A stretch of 64,000 nucleotides of DNA. Source: CAYRNY01 sp964425755. GTDB taxonomy: Bacteria > Chloroflexota > Anaerolineae > Aggregatilineales > Aggregatilineaceae. Position 1 is the first letter of the stretch. The number at the start of each line of letters is the position of its first letter. The notes under the pieces were generated by a model, which was given only the letters and a program-made list of their open reading frames with translations, did not search any database and was not told the origin of the DNA. Of the stretch, positions 35,128 through 43,668 are shown piece after piece. The position numbers and the translations under genes were made by a program. The stretch covers positions 70,736-134,735 of the forward strand of contig CAYRNY010000017.1 in NCBI GenBank assembly GCA_964425755.1. The letters run 5' to 3'.

Positions 35128-37812
35128 TCACGGGCAATCCGCGCCGCCGGTGATGCGACTCGGGTCGAGGTCCGGGGGCACGCGCACCCATCCCGTGACA
35201 GGGCCATCCGCCTGATGCACGCGCACGCGCAGCCATGTGATCGGCGCGCCGGTGACTTCAAACGTGATCTGGCTGGATACCTGCGCCAGCAGTGGGACGG
35301 CGTCGAGCAGCACGCGCCCATCCGGGACGGGGACGGCGCGCAGTGGCAGCGGTTCCGGCGGCAGGCGCATGATGTAGCAGCCCGCTTCGACGTAGGCCGC
35401 GACCGTCGCTTCGACGTCAGGTGTCGTTGTGACGGTGGGCTGCGGCGTGGGGGTCCACGCTGTGGCGGTGGCGGTGAGCGCGGCGGCGAACGCGGATTCC
35501 AGCGTGGCGGCGGCGTTGGGCGTGCTCGACGGGGTGAGCGTGGCGGTCGGGGTCAATGTGTGCGTCGCGGTGGGTGTGTGCGTCATGGTGGGCGTGGGGG
35601 TCCACGCGGTGGCGGTGGCGGTGAGCGCGGCGGCGAATGCGGATTCCAGCGTGGCGACGGCGTTGGGCGTGCTCGACGGGGTGAGCGTGGCGGTCGGGGT
35701 CAATGTGTGCGTCGCGGTGGGTGTGTGCGTCATGGTGGGCGTGGGGGTCCACGCGGTGGCGGTGGCGGTGAGCGCGGCGGCGAATGCGGATTCCAGCGTG
35801 GCGACGGCGTTGGGCGTGCTCGACGGGGTGAGCGTGGCGGTCGGGGTCAATGTGTGCGTCGCGGTGGGTGTGTGCGTCATGGTGGGCGTGGGGGTCCACG
35901 CGGTGGCGGTCGCGGTCAGGCCCCCGGCAAACGCGACGTCGATCGTCTCGGTCAGGTTGGGCGTGTGGGACGGCGTGAAGGTCGCGGTCGGGGTTGGGGT
36001 CTGGGTCCAGGCGTCCGCTGTGCCGGTGGCAAATGCGATCGCCAGCTCCGTGAGGCGCACGCGGGTGCTCAGCGCGTTGACCTGGGTCGCGTTCAGCGCG
36101 GCGGCAGTCGCGGCGCTTTGCGTCTCTTGGACCAGGTTTTGCGGCAGCGGGGTACGCGTGGCGGTGGCGCGCGCGCGTTGGTAGGCTTCGATGCCGCCCA
36201 TGCCGAGCGCGGCCCCGACCAGCAGCGCGACGATCGCCGCCACGACCAGCAGCGGCACCAGCCTGCGCGACGGGTTCCCCGGCGTGGCAAGCGCGAGTTG
36301 TTTCGGCGCGATGGTCACCGGGGCGCTCCACTCGCTCGCGGTGCGCTTGTCGTCCGGGTGGCGCAGCGCCCGCACGCGGTAAACGGCGGGCTGGTCGGCG
36401 GTGCGGATCGCGGTGTCACGCGTGAACACGTCCTGGCCCTGGTGGTCTTCATCCTCACCCTGGGCCGTGACGCGCACGGCGTACTGCTGCGCACCGGGGA
36501 CCGCGTCCCATTCCAGGCGCGCATGCGTCACGCTGGTGAAGCGCGGCGTCGCCAGCCGGGCCGGGGCGCGGCGTGGCTGGCTCCAGCGCGACGGGTTCTG
36601 CGGCGCGTAGAGCACGTTGATCGCGCGCACGCGGTAATAGCGGTTCGGCTCAGTCGAGGGCGGCAGGTAGACCTCCGCGATCTCGCCGCGATAGATCACC
36701 TCGCTCTCGTGCGGCTCGAAGTCCGATGCCGGCGCGGTCTGGACCTCGTAACCCGTCGCCTGCTCGATCGGCGTCCAGTGCAGCACGTAGCCGCCGTCCT
36801 TGTCCCACTCCACCGGCTGCAGGATCGGCGCGGCCAGCACGACCGGGGTCGGGCGCACGGGGTCGCTGGGCGTGCCGGGCACGCCCTGGTTGAGCGGGAT
36901 CACGCGGTAATAGCGCGGCCCGGCGGTTGGCGGCGAGAAGCGATATTGCGTCTGCCGCCCATCGGTCAGCTCGGCCAGCAGGTCGGCGGACTCGAAGTCC
37001 GGCGTTTCGGACTCCTGAATCCGGTACGCGGTGGCGTTGGGCGACGGCTTCCAGAACAGCAGGCACAGTTCGGGCGAGACCCAGCGATAGTTGAGGATCA
37101 CGCGGTTCGGCTCGGAGAGCACGGGGTTCAGGCGCAGGTCAAACAGCGCCAGGTCGTGCTCGGATTCGGCGGCCCAATCCGTGAGCGCCTGCTGCAGGTC
37201 CGGCGCGGCCATGTCCGGCAGGTCGTCGCGCAGCGGTTCGGCCCCTGGCGCGAGCACGATGACGCGGTCCAGCCCGAACAGGCTGCCGCGATAGGCGTGC
37301 AGGTCCTGCCCGTCCGCGTCCGGGGTGTAGCCGGGCGTCCAGCCTTCATATTCGGCGATCGCGATATCGAGCGTGAGATCGTTGTTGGAGCGGTCCAGCA
37401 AGCGGATGCCGCTCATGCCCAGCCACGCGAGGTAAATCCGCCCGCCGGGCAGATTACGTTCCAGCCGCCCGCAGATGAACCCGGTTCGCCCCTCGACGGG
37501 CGGCACATCGTCCCATTGCTCCGGGTCGCCAAACCACGCGTCCAGGTCGCGCGGCCAGTCGTCGTTGAGGGATTCGCGCGTCCAGAGGTAGGTCACAATG
37601 CGGTCCGCGAGAAAAGCCGCGGCAGGCCCGCCAGCCATGACGAAAACCAACCGGTCGGCGTCCTGCGTGATGCGCAGCGCGGCAGGGATCGGGGTGCCGG
37701 TTTCGGGCGCGTCGGCGTGCTGGTAACCCCACCGCCAGCGCCCGTGCGCGCTGCGGCCCTGGTCGAGTGCGGTCGTCTCAGGTCCTAATGCGATACGGTG
37801 AACAGATGTCAT
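35128..37812 (-). CDS. FN3 membrane protein with degenerate PP2C-like head and Thr/Pro stalk
   Basis: 894 residues. Residues 1-230 resemble a PP2C phosphatase fold (DRLVFVMAGGPAAAFLADRI, LFGLDRVIVLAPGAEPLRDDL, EHDLALFDLRL), but the acidic residues that bind metals are replaced (DG to AG, SDG to PGA), so it is probably inactive. Three fibronectin type III-like domains occupy about 243-320, 325-415 and 420-505. A transmembrane helix lies at 518-540. A Thr/Pro stalk with a 49-residue unit repeated three times follows (about 615-770), then a C-terminal SH3-like domain (about 800-894; VTGAPITWLRVRVHQADG, GWVRV). Likely a single-pass surface or envelope protein with its repeat stalk outside. Confidence 0.65.
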   Translation of the reverse strand: MTSVHRIALGPETTALDQGRSAHGRWRWGYQHADAPETGTPIPAALRITQDADRLVFVMAGGPAAAFLADRIVTYLWTRESLNDDWPRDLDAWFGDPEQWDDVPPVEGRTGFICGRLERNLPGGRIYLAWLGMSGIRLLDRSNNDLTLDIAIAEYEGWTPGYTPDADGQDLHAYRGSLFGLDRVIVLAPGAEPLRDDLPDMAAPDLQQALTDWAAESEHDLALFDLRLNPVLSEPNRVILNYRWVSPELCLLFWKPSPNATAYRIQESETPDFESADLLAELTDGRQTQYRFSPPTAGPRYYRVIPLNQGVPGTPSDPVRPTPVVLAAPILQPVEWDKDGGYVLHWTPIEQATGYEVQTAPASDFEPHESEVIYRGEIAEVYLPPSTEPNRYYRVRAINVLYAPQNPSRWSQPRRAPARLATPRFTSVTHARLEWDAVPGAQQYAVRVTAQGEDEDHQGQDVFTRDTAIRTADQPAVYRVRALRHPDDKRTASEWSAPVTIAPKQLALATPGNPSRRLVPLLVVAAIVALLVGAALGMGGIEAYQRARATATRTPLPQNLVQETQSAATAAALNATQVNALSTRVRLTELAIAFATGTADAWTQTPTPTATFTPSHTPNLTETIDVAFAGGLTATATAWTPTPTMTHTPTATHTLTPTATLTPSSTPNAVATLESAFAAALTATATAWTPTPTMTHTPTATHTLTPTATLTPSSTPNAVATLESAFAAALTATATAWTPTPTMTHTPTATHTLTPTATLTPSSTPNAAATLESAFAAALTATATAWTPTPQPTVTTTPDVEATVAAYVEAGCYIMRLPPEPLPLRAVPVPDGRVLLDAVPLLAQVSSQITFEVTGAPITWLRVRVHQADGPVTGWVRVPPDLDPSRITGGADCP
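35453..35893 (-). repeat. Three tandem 147-bp repeats
   Basis: Anchors (GTCCACGC at 35453, 35600, 35747 and 35894) recur every 147 bases; three full units and the start of a fourth, which then diverges. Each codes for 49 residues (TATATAWTPTPT to LESAFAAAL). The units are nearly identical at the DNA level, so the array is young and prone to copy-number change. Confidence 0.9.
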
Positions 37813-37977
37813 AATCGTTTTGCTCGTGTTCGGATCGGCGCTATGGCTGGGATGCGCGCAGCACTGCGCGCAAAATCACAGCGTTTAGTGTATGTCGCCC
37901 GGTCAAATAGGGCAAGTTTTCGGGGGGCGGCAGGCAGGGTGATTGCATCAAACCGGGGGGGGTGGTGAAATTCATGC

Positions 37978-38008
37978 TTGACATTGACGTTACGTCAACC
38001 TGTACCAT
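37978..38008 (+). promoter_or_regulatory. MerR-type promoter with 19-bp spacer
   Basis: TTGACA (37978-37983) and TACCAT (38003-38008) are 19 bases apart, longer than the usual 17, with a perfect dyad TTGACGTTACGTCAA at 37984-37998 in between. This is the hallmark of MerR-family promoters, where the regulator twists the DNA to bring -10 and -35 into phase. It drives the gene starting at 38039. Confidence 0.75.
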
Positions 38009-38038
38009 CGGGCCAGGTTGTGTTTGAGGAGGCGCATG

Positions 38039-38800
38039 ATGATGCAGACGACCAGTTACACGGTAAAGCAGGTGGCTGAACTGTCCGGCGTGAGTAGGCG
38101 CACGCTGCGCTACTACGACCAGATCGGGCTGCTGAAACCGGCCCGCACCGGTGCGAACGGGTACCGCTACTATGACGACGCGTCGATCCTGCGGTTGCAG
38201 CAGATCCTGTTCTACCGCGAACTGGGGTTCAAGCTCAAGACGATCAAGGCGCTGCTGGATCGTCCAGACTTCGATCATCTGCGCGCGCTCGAACAGCATC
38301 GCAGCGAGCTGCAACAGCGTGTTGGGCGGTTGCAGCACCTGATCGCGACCGTCGACAAGACGATCCAATACCTGAAGGGAGAACGTGAGATGAGTAACGA
38401 CGAACTGTTTGAGCCATTCAGCGAGGAAAAGCAAGCGCAATACGAGCAGGAAGCGCGCGAGTTGTGGGGCGACGCGCGGGTCGACGCCTCAAACAAGCTG
38501 TGGAGCAGCTACGGCGACGAGCAAAAAGCCGCGATCCAGGCCGAACGCGACGCGATCTTTGGTGCGTTCCGCGACCACATGGACGAGGGGCATACCAGCC
38601 CGGCGGTGCAGGCGCTGATTCCCCGGCTCCAGCAGCACATCGGCAACTTCTACGACTGCCCGCTGGCGTGCCTGCGCGGGTTGGGCCGGATGTACATCGA
38701 GCATCCCGACTTTCGCGCGACGTTCGAGCGCATCCGTCCGGGGCTGGCTGAGTTCATCCAGCAGGCGATCGAGCACTACATCGAGCAACGATCCGCATAA
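38039..38800 (+). CDS. MerR-family regulator with TipAS-type ligand domain
   Basis: About 253 residues. GAGGAGG at 38026-38032 precedes three clustered ATGs (38036, 38039, 38042); I use the middle one. The HTH (YTVKQVAELSGVSRRTLRYYDQIGLLKP) and the Y-Y-D dimer region are MerR; a coiled coil follows (LEQHRSELQQRVGRLQHLIATVDKT). The second half (LFEPFSEEKQAQYEQEARELWG, WSSYGDEQKAAIQAERDAIFGAFRDHM, NFYDCPLACLRGLGRMYIEHPDFRATFERIRPGLAEFIQQAI) matches the TipAS antibiotic-binding domain. It probably activates its own promoter at 37978-38008 when bound to a drug. No transporter is adjacent. Confidence 0.85.
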   Translation: MMQTTSYTVKQVAELSGVSRRTLRYYDQIGLLKPARTGANGYRYYDDASILRLQQILFYRELGFKLKTIKALLDRPDFDHLRALEQHRSELQQRVGRLQHLIATVDKTIQYLKGEREMSNDELFEPFSEEKQAQYEQEARELWGDARVDASNKLWSSYGDEQKAAIQAERDAIFGAFRDHMDEGHTSPAVQALIPRLQQHIGNFYDCPLACLRGLGRMYIEHPDFRATFERIRPGLAEFIQQAIEHYIEQRSA

Positions 38801-38807
38801 CGAAACC

Positions 38808-38841
38808 GGCCCCTTGCGCTCCACGTGCGGGCCAGGGGGCC
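38808..38841. terminator. Possible terminator between convergent genes
   Basis: GGCCCCT (38808-38814) and AGGGGGCC (38834-38841) can pair across a 19-base loop with one bulge. No clear T-run. It lies between convergent MerR and FGE-like genes. Confidence 0.3.
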
Positions 38842-38849
38842 GCACCGCA

Positions 38850-39695
38850 TCACCGCGCCGGCAGCCGCACCACGCGGAAGCCCACCCCATCGTAACCGTA
38901 TTCCGGCAGGTCGAGATCGCGCGTGGTAGCGCAGATATCCGGCGCGCAAGACCACGAACCACCGCGCATCACGCGCTCGGCGTCGCTGCGCAGGTCGCAG
39001 TCGTCGGGATCGTGGAACGCGTTGAGGCACCATTCCCAGACGTTACCGATCAGGTCCTCGACGCCATACGGTGACGTGCCCGCCGGGTACAGCCCGACGG
39101 CGGTCGTGCATTCCAGGAAGTACGGCCCGGCGCGGTGCGCGGTTTCGTTGAGGTTGGCGCGGTCGCTGGCGAACGTGTCGCCCCAGGGGTAGCGCCGCCC
39201 GTCAGGGCCGCGTGCGGCTCTTTCCCACTGCTGTTCGGTCGGCAGCCGGATCGTCGTGCCGGTGCGCGCGCTGAGCCAGCGCGCAAACGCGACGGCGGCA
39301 CACCACGACACGCGCTCGGCGGGGTGGTTGGCGTAGGCGTGCGCGGACCGCTCCGGCACGTAGTCGCGCGCGAGCAGGTCGTCCCACCAGCAGCGCTTGC
39401 GGAACCCGTCCGGGGCGTCGATGAACGCGGCGAACTGGGCCACGGTGACCGGGTAACGCGCGATATCAAACGCGTCCAGTGTTACCAACTCACCGTTACC
39501 ACAGACGAACGATCCTGCCGGGATGTGTATCCACGCGATATCGGGCAGGCCGTCGCCGCGTGCGCCTACGCCGGGCCGGGGATCGCCTGTGGTAGCGAGT
39601 GCGCGCCCGGCGGCGGCGCGTTCCGGGGGTCGGAGCGCGGGATCGGTCAGGGTGGCGAGCAGGTGTTGGGCCTGTTGCGCGGTTCGGAGCATCAT
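38850..39695 (-). CDS. Formylglycine-generating-enzyme-like (SUMF1) protein
   Basis: 281 residues. The FGE-sulfatase fold is clear: IHIPAGSFVCGNGELVTLDAFDIARYPVTVAQFAAFID, WCAAVAFARWLSARTGTTIRLPTEQQWERAARG, RRYPWGD, GNVWEWCLNAF, MRGGSWSCAPDIC. C250 and C255 keep the Cx4C spacing of the active-site cysteines in true FGE, which most SUMF1-domain proteins lack. FGE oxidises a Cys in sulfatases to formylglycine. No sulfatase is in the window, so the substrate is uncertain. The start ATG has GAGG 7 bases upstream. Confidence 0.8.
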   Translation of the reverse strand: MMLRTAQQAQHLLATLTDPALRPPERAAAGRALATTGDPRPGVGARGDGLPDIAWIHIPAGSFVCGNGELVTLDAFDIARYPVTVAQFAAFIDAPDGFRKRCWWDDLLARDYVPERSAHAYANHPAERVSWCAAVAFARWLSARTGTTIRLPTEQQWERAARGPDGRRYPWGDTFASDRANLNETAHRAGPYFLECTTAVGLYPAGTSPYGVEDLIGNVWEWCLNAFHDPDDCDLRSDAERVMRGGSWSCAPDICATTRDLDLPEYGYDGVGFRVVRLPAR

Positions 39696-39974
39696 AAGGC
39701 TACCTCAAAAATGTATTGTCGCGTGGCGGCGGCGCGTCCGTCTCTGGCTGGGGCCGGGCGCGGGCCGTCCTGCACATGTGTTTAATAATTGGCGCGGCGG
39801 GGGATGGTGCGGGAACGGTGGGCGCGCATGGTGCCCATTGTATACCCGGCCAATGCTCAGATCAATTCGGCGGTGGCAGAAGGGTCGCGGGTGGGGTTGC
39901 GCCTATTTACCGGCTGCGCTACAGTCCTCGTTGTTTGCGATCTTATCCGGTACTCGATATGAGGATCAAGGGTT

Positions 39975-41423
39975 ATGACGATTCGTTTTGGAACTGATGG
40001 GTGGCGCGCGGTGATCGCGGACACGTTCACGTTTTCGAACCTGCGGTTGGTGGCGCAGGCTGTAGCGGATTACGTGAACGCGGAACTGGCGGAGAACGGC
40101 AGCGCAAAGCCGCCTGAAGTCGTGATCGGATTCGATACCCGTTTTCTGTCGGATCGCTTCGCGGCGGAAACGGCGCGCGTGCTGGCGGCGAACGGGATCG
40201 TGACGTGGCTGGCCCGCACGGACGCGCCCACGCCCGCGATCAGCTACAACATCGTGCACAAACAGGCGGTGGCGGGCGTGGTGATCACCGCGTCGCACAA
40301 CCCGCCGCGTTACAGCGGGTTCAAGCTCAAGTCGCGTTACGGCGGTTCCGCGTTGGCGGAGCAGTGCATTGAAGTCGAACGGCTACTGGACGAGGCCCAG
40401 CGGCAGGCGCGCGGCCCGAACCTGATGGACTACGAGCGCGCGATTGAAGAGGGACTGATCAACCGCTTCAACCCGACCAACACCTATTACGAGCATCTCG
40501 AAACGCTGATCGACATCGACAAGATCTCAGCAGGCGAGCTGAACATCGTGGCCGACCCGATGTACGGGTCCGGGCGCACAGCGATCCGCGCGATCCTGTC
40601 GCGCTCGCGCTGCAAGGTGCACGAGATTCGCGGTGAGATGAACCCCGGCTTCGGCGGCATCCACCCGGAGCCGATCCGTAAGTACCTGGACATGATGGCG
40701 GCGACGATCAGCAACGTGCACGCGGACGTGGGGATCGCCACCGACGGCGACGCGGACCGCATCGGCGCGATGGACGGGCACGGCAACTTCATCGACCCGC
40801 ACACGATCATGTCGCTGGCGCTGCGCTACCTGGCCGATAAGCGCGGCTGGACCGGGGACGTGGTGAAGACGGTCAGCACGACGATGATGATCAACCGCAT
40901 CGCGGCGCAGCACGGGCTGACGGTGCACGAGACGCCGGTGGGCTTCAATTACATCGCGGACCACATGCTCAACGGCGATGTGCTGATCGGCGGCGAGGAA
41001 TCCGGCGGCATCAGCATCAAGGGGCATATCCCCGAGGGGGACGGGATTCTGATGGGCTTGCTGCTGCTGGAGATCATCGCGGATGCGGGCGTGCCGCTGG
41101 TGGAGATCGTCGCGGACCTGCAGCAGCAGTACGGGCCGACGTGCTACCAGCGCACGGATTTCGTGCTCAAGAAGCCGGTGCCGAAAAAGGAAATGGTCGC
41201 GCGGCTGGAAGCGCAAGCGCCCGCGTCGATGGCGGGGCAGTCGGTGCGCGAGGTTCATACATTTGATGGGATCAAGTTTGTGCTGGCAGATGATAGCTGG
41301 CTGCTGATCCGGCCCAGCGGGACCGAGCCGGTGCTGCGCGTCTATGCCGAAGCGCCGGACGCCGCGATGGTCAAGGCGCTGCTCGACGCCGGGCGCGCGC
41401 TCACGGGGATCGACAAGGCGTAA
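39975..41423 (+). CDS. Phosphoglucomutase/phosphomannomutase-type phosphohexomutase
   Basis: 482 residues. The alpha-D-phosphohexomutase motifs are present: FGTDGWRAVI at the N-terminus, active-site S107 in VITASHNPP, metal loop TDGDADRIG, sugar-binding GGEESGG and phosphate-binding LIRPSGTEPVLRVYAE. The enzyme moves phosphate between C1 and C6 of a hexose via a phosphoserine intermediate, feeding sugar-nucleotide synthesis. The exact hexose cannot be told. Start at the ATG after AAGGG. A terminator follows at 41451-41486. Confidence 0.9.
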   Translation: MTIRFGTDGWRAVIADTFTFSNLRLVAQAVADYVNAELAENGSAKPPEVVIGFDTRFLSDRFAAETARVLAANGIVTWLARTDAPTPAISYNIVHKQAVAGVVITASHNPPRYSGFKLKSRYGGSALAEQCIEVERLLDEAQRQARGPNLMDYERAIEEGLINRFNPTNTYYEHLETLIDIDKISAGELNIVADPMYGSGRTAIRAILSRSRCKVHEIRGEMNPGFGGIHPEPIRKYLDMMAATISNVHADVGIATDGDADRIGAMDGHGNFIDPHTIMSLALRYLADKRGWTGDVVKTVSTTMMINRIAAQHGLTVHETPVGFNYIADHMLNGDVLIGGEESGGISIKGHIPEGDGILMGLLLLEIIADAGVPLVEIVADLQQQYGPTCYQRTDFVLKKPVPKKEMVARLEAQAPASMAGQSVREVHTFDGIKFVLADDSWLLIRPSGTEPVLRVYAEAPDAAMVKALLDAGRALTGIDKA

Positions 41424-41450
41424 GCGGCGTTTGCCCACGCCGAAAAACTA

Positions 41451-41486
41451 CCGGGCGCGCCACGTCGCACGCCCGGTGTGTTTTAT
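41451..41486 (+). terminator. Rho-independent terminator
   Basis: CCGGGCG (41451-41457) and CGCCCGG (41470-41476) form the stem, followed by TGTGTTTTATT. It ends the phosphohexomutase gene. Confidence 0.65.
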
Positions 41487-41523
41487 TACCGGTGGGGGAT
41501 TTCAGATGAAACGCCGGGGCGCG

Positions 41524-41622
41524 TTACACAATACGCCCGGAGAAGACCGCCAGTGTAAGCAATTGCAGCAATACCAACACCACGAGAGCCAGCCGCGCCG
41601 GGAAATGGCCTGAACGAGACAT
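41524..41622 (-). CDS. Possible 32-residue single-helix membrane peptide
   Basis: MSRSGHFPARLALVVLVLLQ followed by LLTLAVFSGRIV. GAAGGG lies about 9 bases before the ATG. A basic N-terminus and one hydrophobic helix are consistent with a small membrane protein. Too short for the family to be inferred; it could be spurious. Confidence 0.35.
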   Translation of the reverse strand: MSRSGHFPARLALVVLVLLQLLTLAVFSGRIV

Positions 41623-41752
41623 GGTTGTTTTCCCTTCGTCTATACCTGTTAGCCAGATTATAAACAGAACGCTTGAAAATGAAAAATGTAAAAGTGCCTG
41701 TGAGCGGGACGGCGACGAACAAGCGTAGGAGACGTGCCGGATCGCTGCGACC

Positions 41753-43189
41753 TCACGGCTCACCCTGGCGATCGGGCGGCGCGGGCCGATCGTCGTCTTC
41801 CGCGAAGGGGTCGTCGCTGAACCGGTCGGCGTTGATCAGGTTGCCGTGATCGCTGGAGCGGCTGTGCAGCGACAGGCGCAGCCAGGACGGGGGCTGCTCG
41901 GCGGCGTCCGGCTGGTGGCTGGTGTCTTCGGGAGCGCGGGCTTCGTCCAGGGCATGGCGGGCGGCGGTGGTGTCGATGCGTGCGAGCGCGTTCTCGGCGG
42001 CGGCGCGGACAGCCTTTTCCGGCGCGCCATGCAGCAGCGCGACCAGGTGCGGCACGGCGGTTTCGGCACGGATGCGGCCCAGGGATTCTGCCGCCGCGCG
42101 GCGCAGCGCGACGCTGTCGCTGGCGAGCAGGTCCGTCAGCGCGGGGATCGCGTCGTCGCTGCCGATCTGGGCCAGCGCTTCGACTGCGGCCAGTTGGAGC
42201 TGGTAATCGTTATAGCGCAGCGCGTCGACCAGTGCCGCGACCGCGCGCGGGTCCCCCAGGCGGCCCAATACCTGCGCCGCCGCGAGCCGGATCGTGGGTT
42301 CCGGACGTTCGATGACGCGGCACAACGCGGGCACGGCATCCCGCACGTCGAGCCGTCCCAGCGTTTCGATCGCCGCCGCGACAGTCTGTACGTCGCGGTC
42401 GTCCAGGCAGTCGATCAGCGTCGGGATCGCGCGCGGGTCGCCCAACCGTCCGAGTGCGTGGACCAGCAGCCGCCGCAAGTGCGGGTCCGCGTTTGGCAGC
42501 GCCTCGACCAGGGCCGGCACCACCTCGCGGCTGCCGATCTCGCCCAGGACATGGGCGGCGACGAGACGCAGGCTGCTTTGATCGCGCAACAGGGCGTCCT
42601 TCAGCGCCGGGATCGCCGCCGGTCCGATCAGGGTCAGCATGCGGGTGGCCGTTTGCTGTATCGCCTCGTCGCCGCGCAGCAGCGCCATCAGGCCGGGCAC
42701 GGCGCTGCCGTCCATGTGGCGGATCGCATCCGTGATCGCTTCCTGTATTGCTGCATCGCCGCGATTGTAGAGCGCGACCAGGTCCGGCACGGCAGCGGGA
42801 TCGCGCACCCAGCGCAGCGCGTCGATTACGTCTGCGAGCAGCAGGTCGAACGGCTGGTCGCGGGGATCGGAGAAGTCGAACGGGTCCAGCGCGTCCAGGC
42901 GGGGGTGCAGCGCGAGCGGTTCCAGCAGCACGGGGATCACCGGCACGCCTGCGCCCCAGGCACACGCCCATTCATAGGTGACGAATTCGGAGCGGCGGGC
43001 CGCGTGGGACATCACGGCGACCAGCGCGAACGCGTCGCGGATCGCCGGGTCGACCGCCGCGCGCCAATCCTGCCCGGCGTGGAACGGATCGTCCATCCAC
43101 ACATCCAGCCCGGCGGCGCTCAGCTCACCGCGTAGTCTGCGCGCGAAGTCGCCGTCCTGCCACGTGTACGAGATGAAAACATGTGCCAT
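41753..43189 (-). CDS. TIR-HEAT protein
   Basis: 478 residues. Residues 1-125 are a TIR-type domain: HVFISYTWQDGDFARRLRGEL, LDVWMDD, VAVMSHAARRSEFVTYEWACA, PVIPVLL; E73 in TYEW is at the position of the catalytic glutamate of TIR NADases. About eight HEAT/PBS repeats follow (residues about 125-405; e.g. LRLVAAHVLGEIGSREVVPALV, LRRLLVHALGRLGDPRAIPTLI). The tail is charged and Pro-rich. TIR domains of this type cleave NAD+ or generate signal nucleotides in antiphage systems; fusion to HEAT suggests ligand- or partner-controlled activation. No adjacent partner (STING, Thoeris, effector) was found, so the role in defence is inference. Confidence 0.75.
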   Translation of the reverse strand: MAHVFISYTWQDGDFARRLRGELSAAGLDVWMDDPFHAGQDWRAAVDPAIRDAFALVAVMSHAARRSEFVTYEWACAWGAGVPVIPVLLEPLALHPRLDALDPFDFSDPRDQPFDLLLADVIDALRWVRDPAAVPDLVALYNRGDAAIQEAITDAIRHMDGSAVPGLMALLRGDEAIQQTATRMLTLIGPAAIPALKDALLRDQSSLRLVAAHVLGEIGSREVVPALVEALPNADPHLRRLLVHALGRLGDPRAIPTLIDCLDDRDVQTVAAAIETLGRLDVRDAVPALCRVIERPEPTIRLAAAQVLGRLGDPRAVAALVDALRYNDYQLQLAAVEALAQIGSDDAIPALTDLLASDSVALRRAAAESLGRIRAETAVPHLVALLHGAPEKAVRAAAENALARIDTTAARHALDEARAPEDTSHQPDAAEQPPSWLRLSLHSRSSDHGNLINADRFSDDPFAEDDDRPAPPDRQGEP

Positions 43190-43397
43190 TTTTCGCGTCT
43201 AACTCCGTATAACAAAGTAAGCCGCCGAGCGCGTAAATCAGAGGCTTTCCCCCCTGCCCTAAAACTCTGAGTGGCGCCACGTGCCCGGCGGCGGCTTTTA
43301 CTGCGCGGTCGCGACATTACCCCGGTCCGGTTCACCAATCATAACGCAGAAGCGACGGTTATTCATCCCGCGCGCGGTCCACTGGCGCGTGGTCGTC

Positions 43398-43455
43398 ATT
43401 CGCCGGGCACTAAGAGCACCCGGCTATGCACCGATCGGGCCGCGAACCGGCCCTT
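43398..43455. repeat. Dispersed two-hairpin repeat, copy B
   Basis: Matches copy A at 35024-35081. It includes GCCGGGC...CCCGGC (43402-43424) and the identical second hairpin GGGCCG-CGAAC-CGGCCC (43437-43453). Both copies end in CCCTT. Located between the TIR-HEAT gene and the capsid fusion. Confidence 0.55.
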
Positions 43456-43662
43456 CAACCCCGGTTGTCTTCTGCTCAAGCTCAATCTTCGCGCCAGCGA
43501 CTGCGCATTCTCGGCAAGCAGCGCGGAGACCACGCAGCTTGATTTGCCCGGTTGCGCGTGGACTCAATTGCACGGGCGGTCCGTCTGTGCGTGCTGCCTC
43601 TGAAGCCCGATTCCGGCTTAATTGTCATAGGTTATGTACTATGCGCGCAGAACGTATGTTCG

Positions 43663-43668
43663 TATAAT
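43663..43668 (+). promoter_or_regulatory. Candidate -10 element for the capsid fusion
   Basis: TATAAT, 40 bases before the ATG at 43709. A -35 is not clear. Confidence 0.35.

Noticed and set aside
35453..35893. Possible CRISPR array from regular repeats
   Set aside because: Repeats are contiguous 147-bp units without spacers and are part of a coding frame.
34900..37788. A 962-residue open frame on the plus strand, opposite the FN3 protein
   Set aside because: It is Arg/Gly-rich with a repeated RGG pattern that mirrors the minus-strand Thr/Pro repeat, has no RBS and matches no domain. The minus strand has a clear FN3, membrane helix and stalk.
41486..41722. A 78-residue minus-strand frame (MFVAVPLTGTFTFF...)
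   Set aside because: No RBS and an implausible hydrophobic-basic mix; the 32-residue frame at 41524-41622 with an RBS is a better candidate, itself uncertain.
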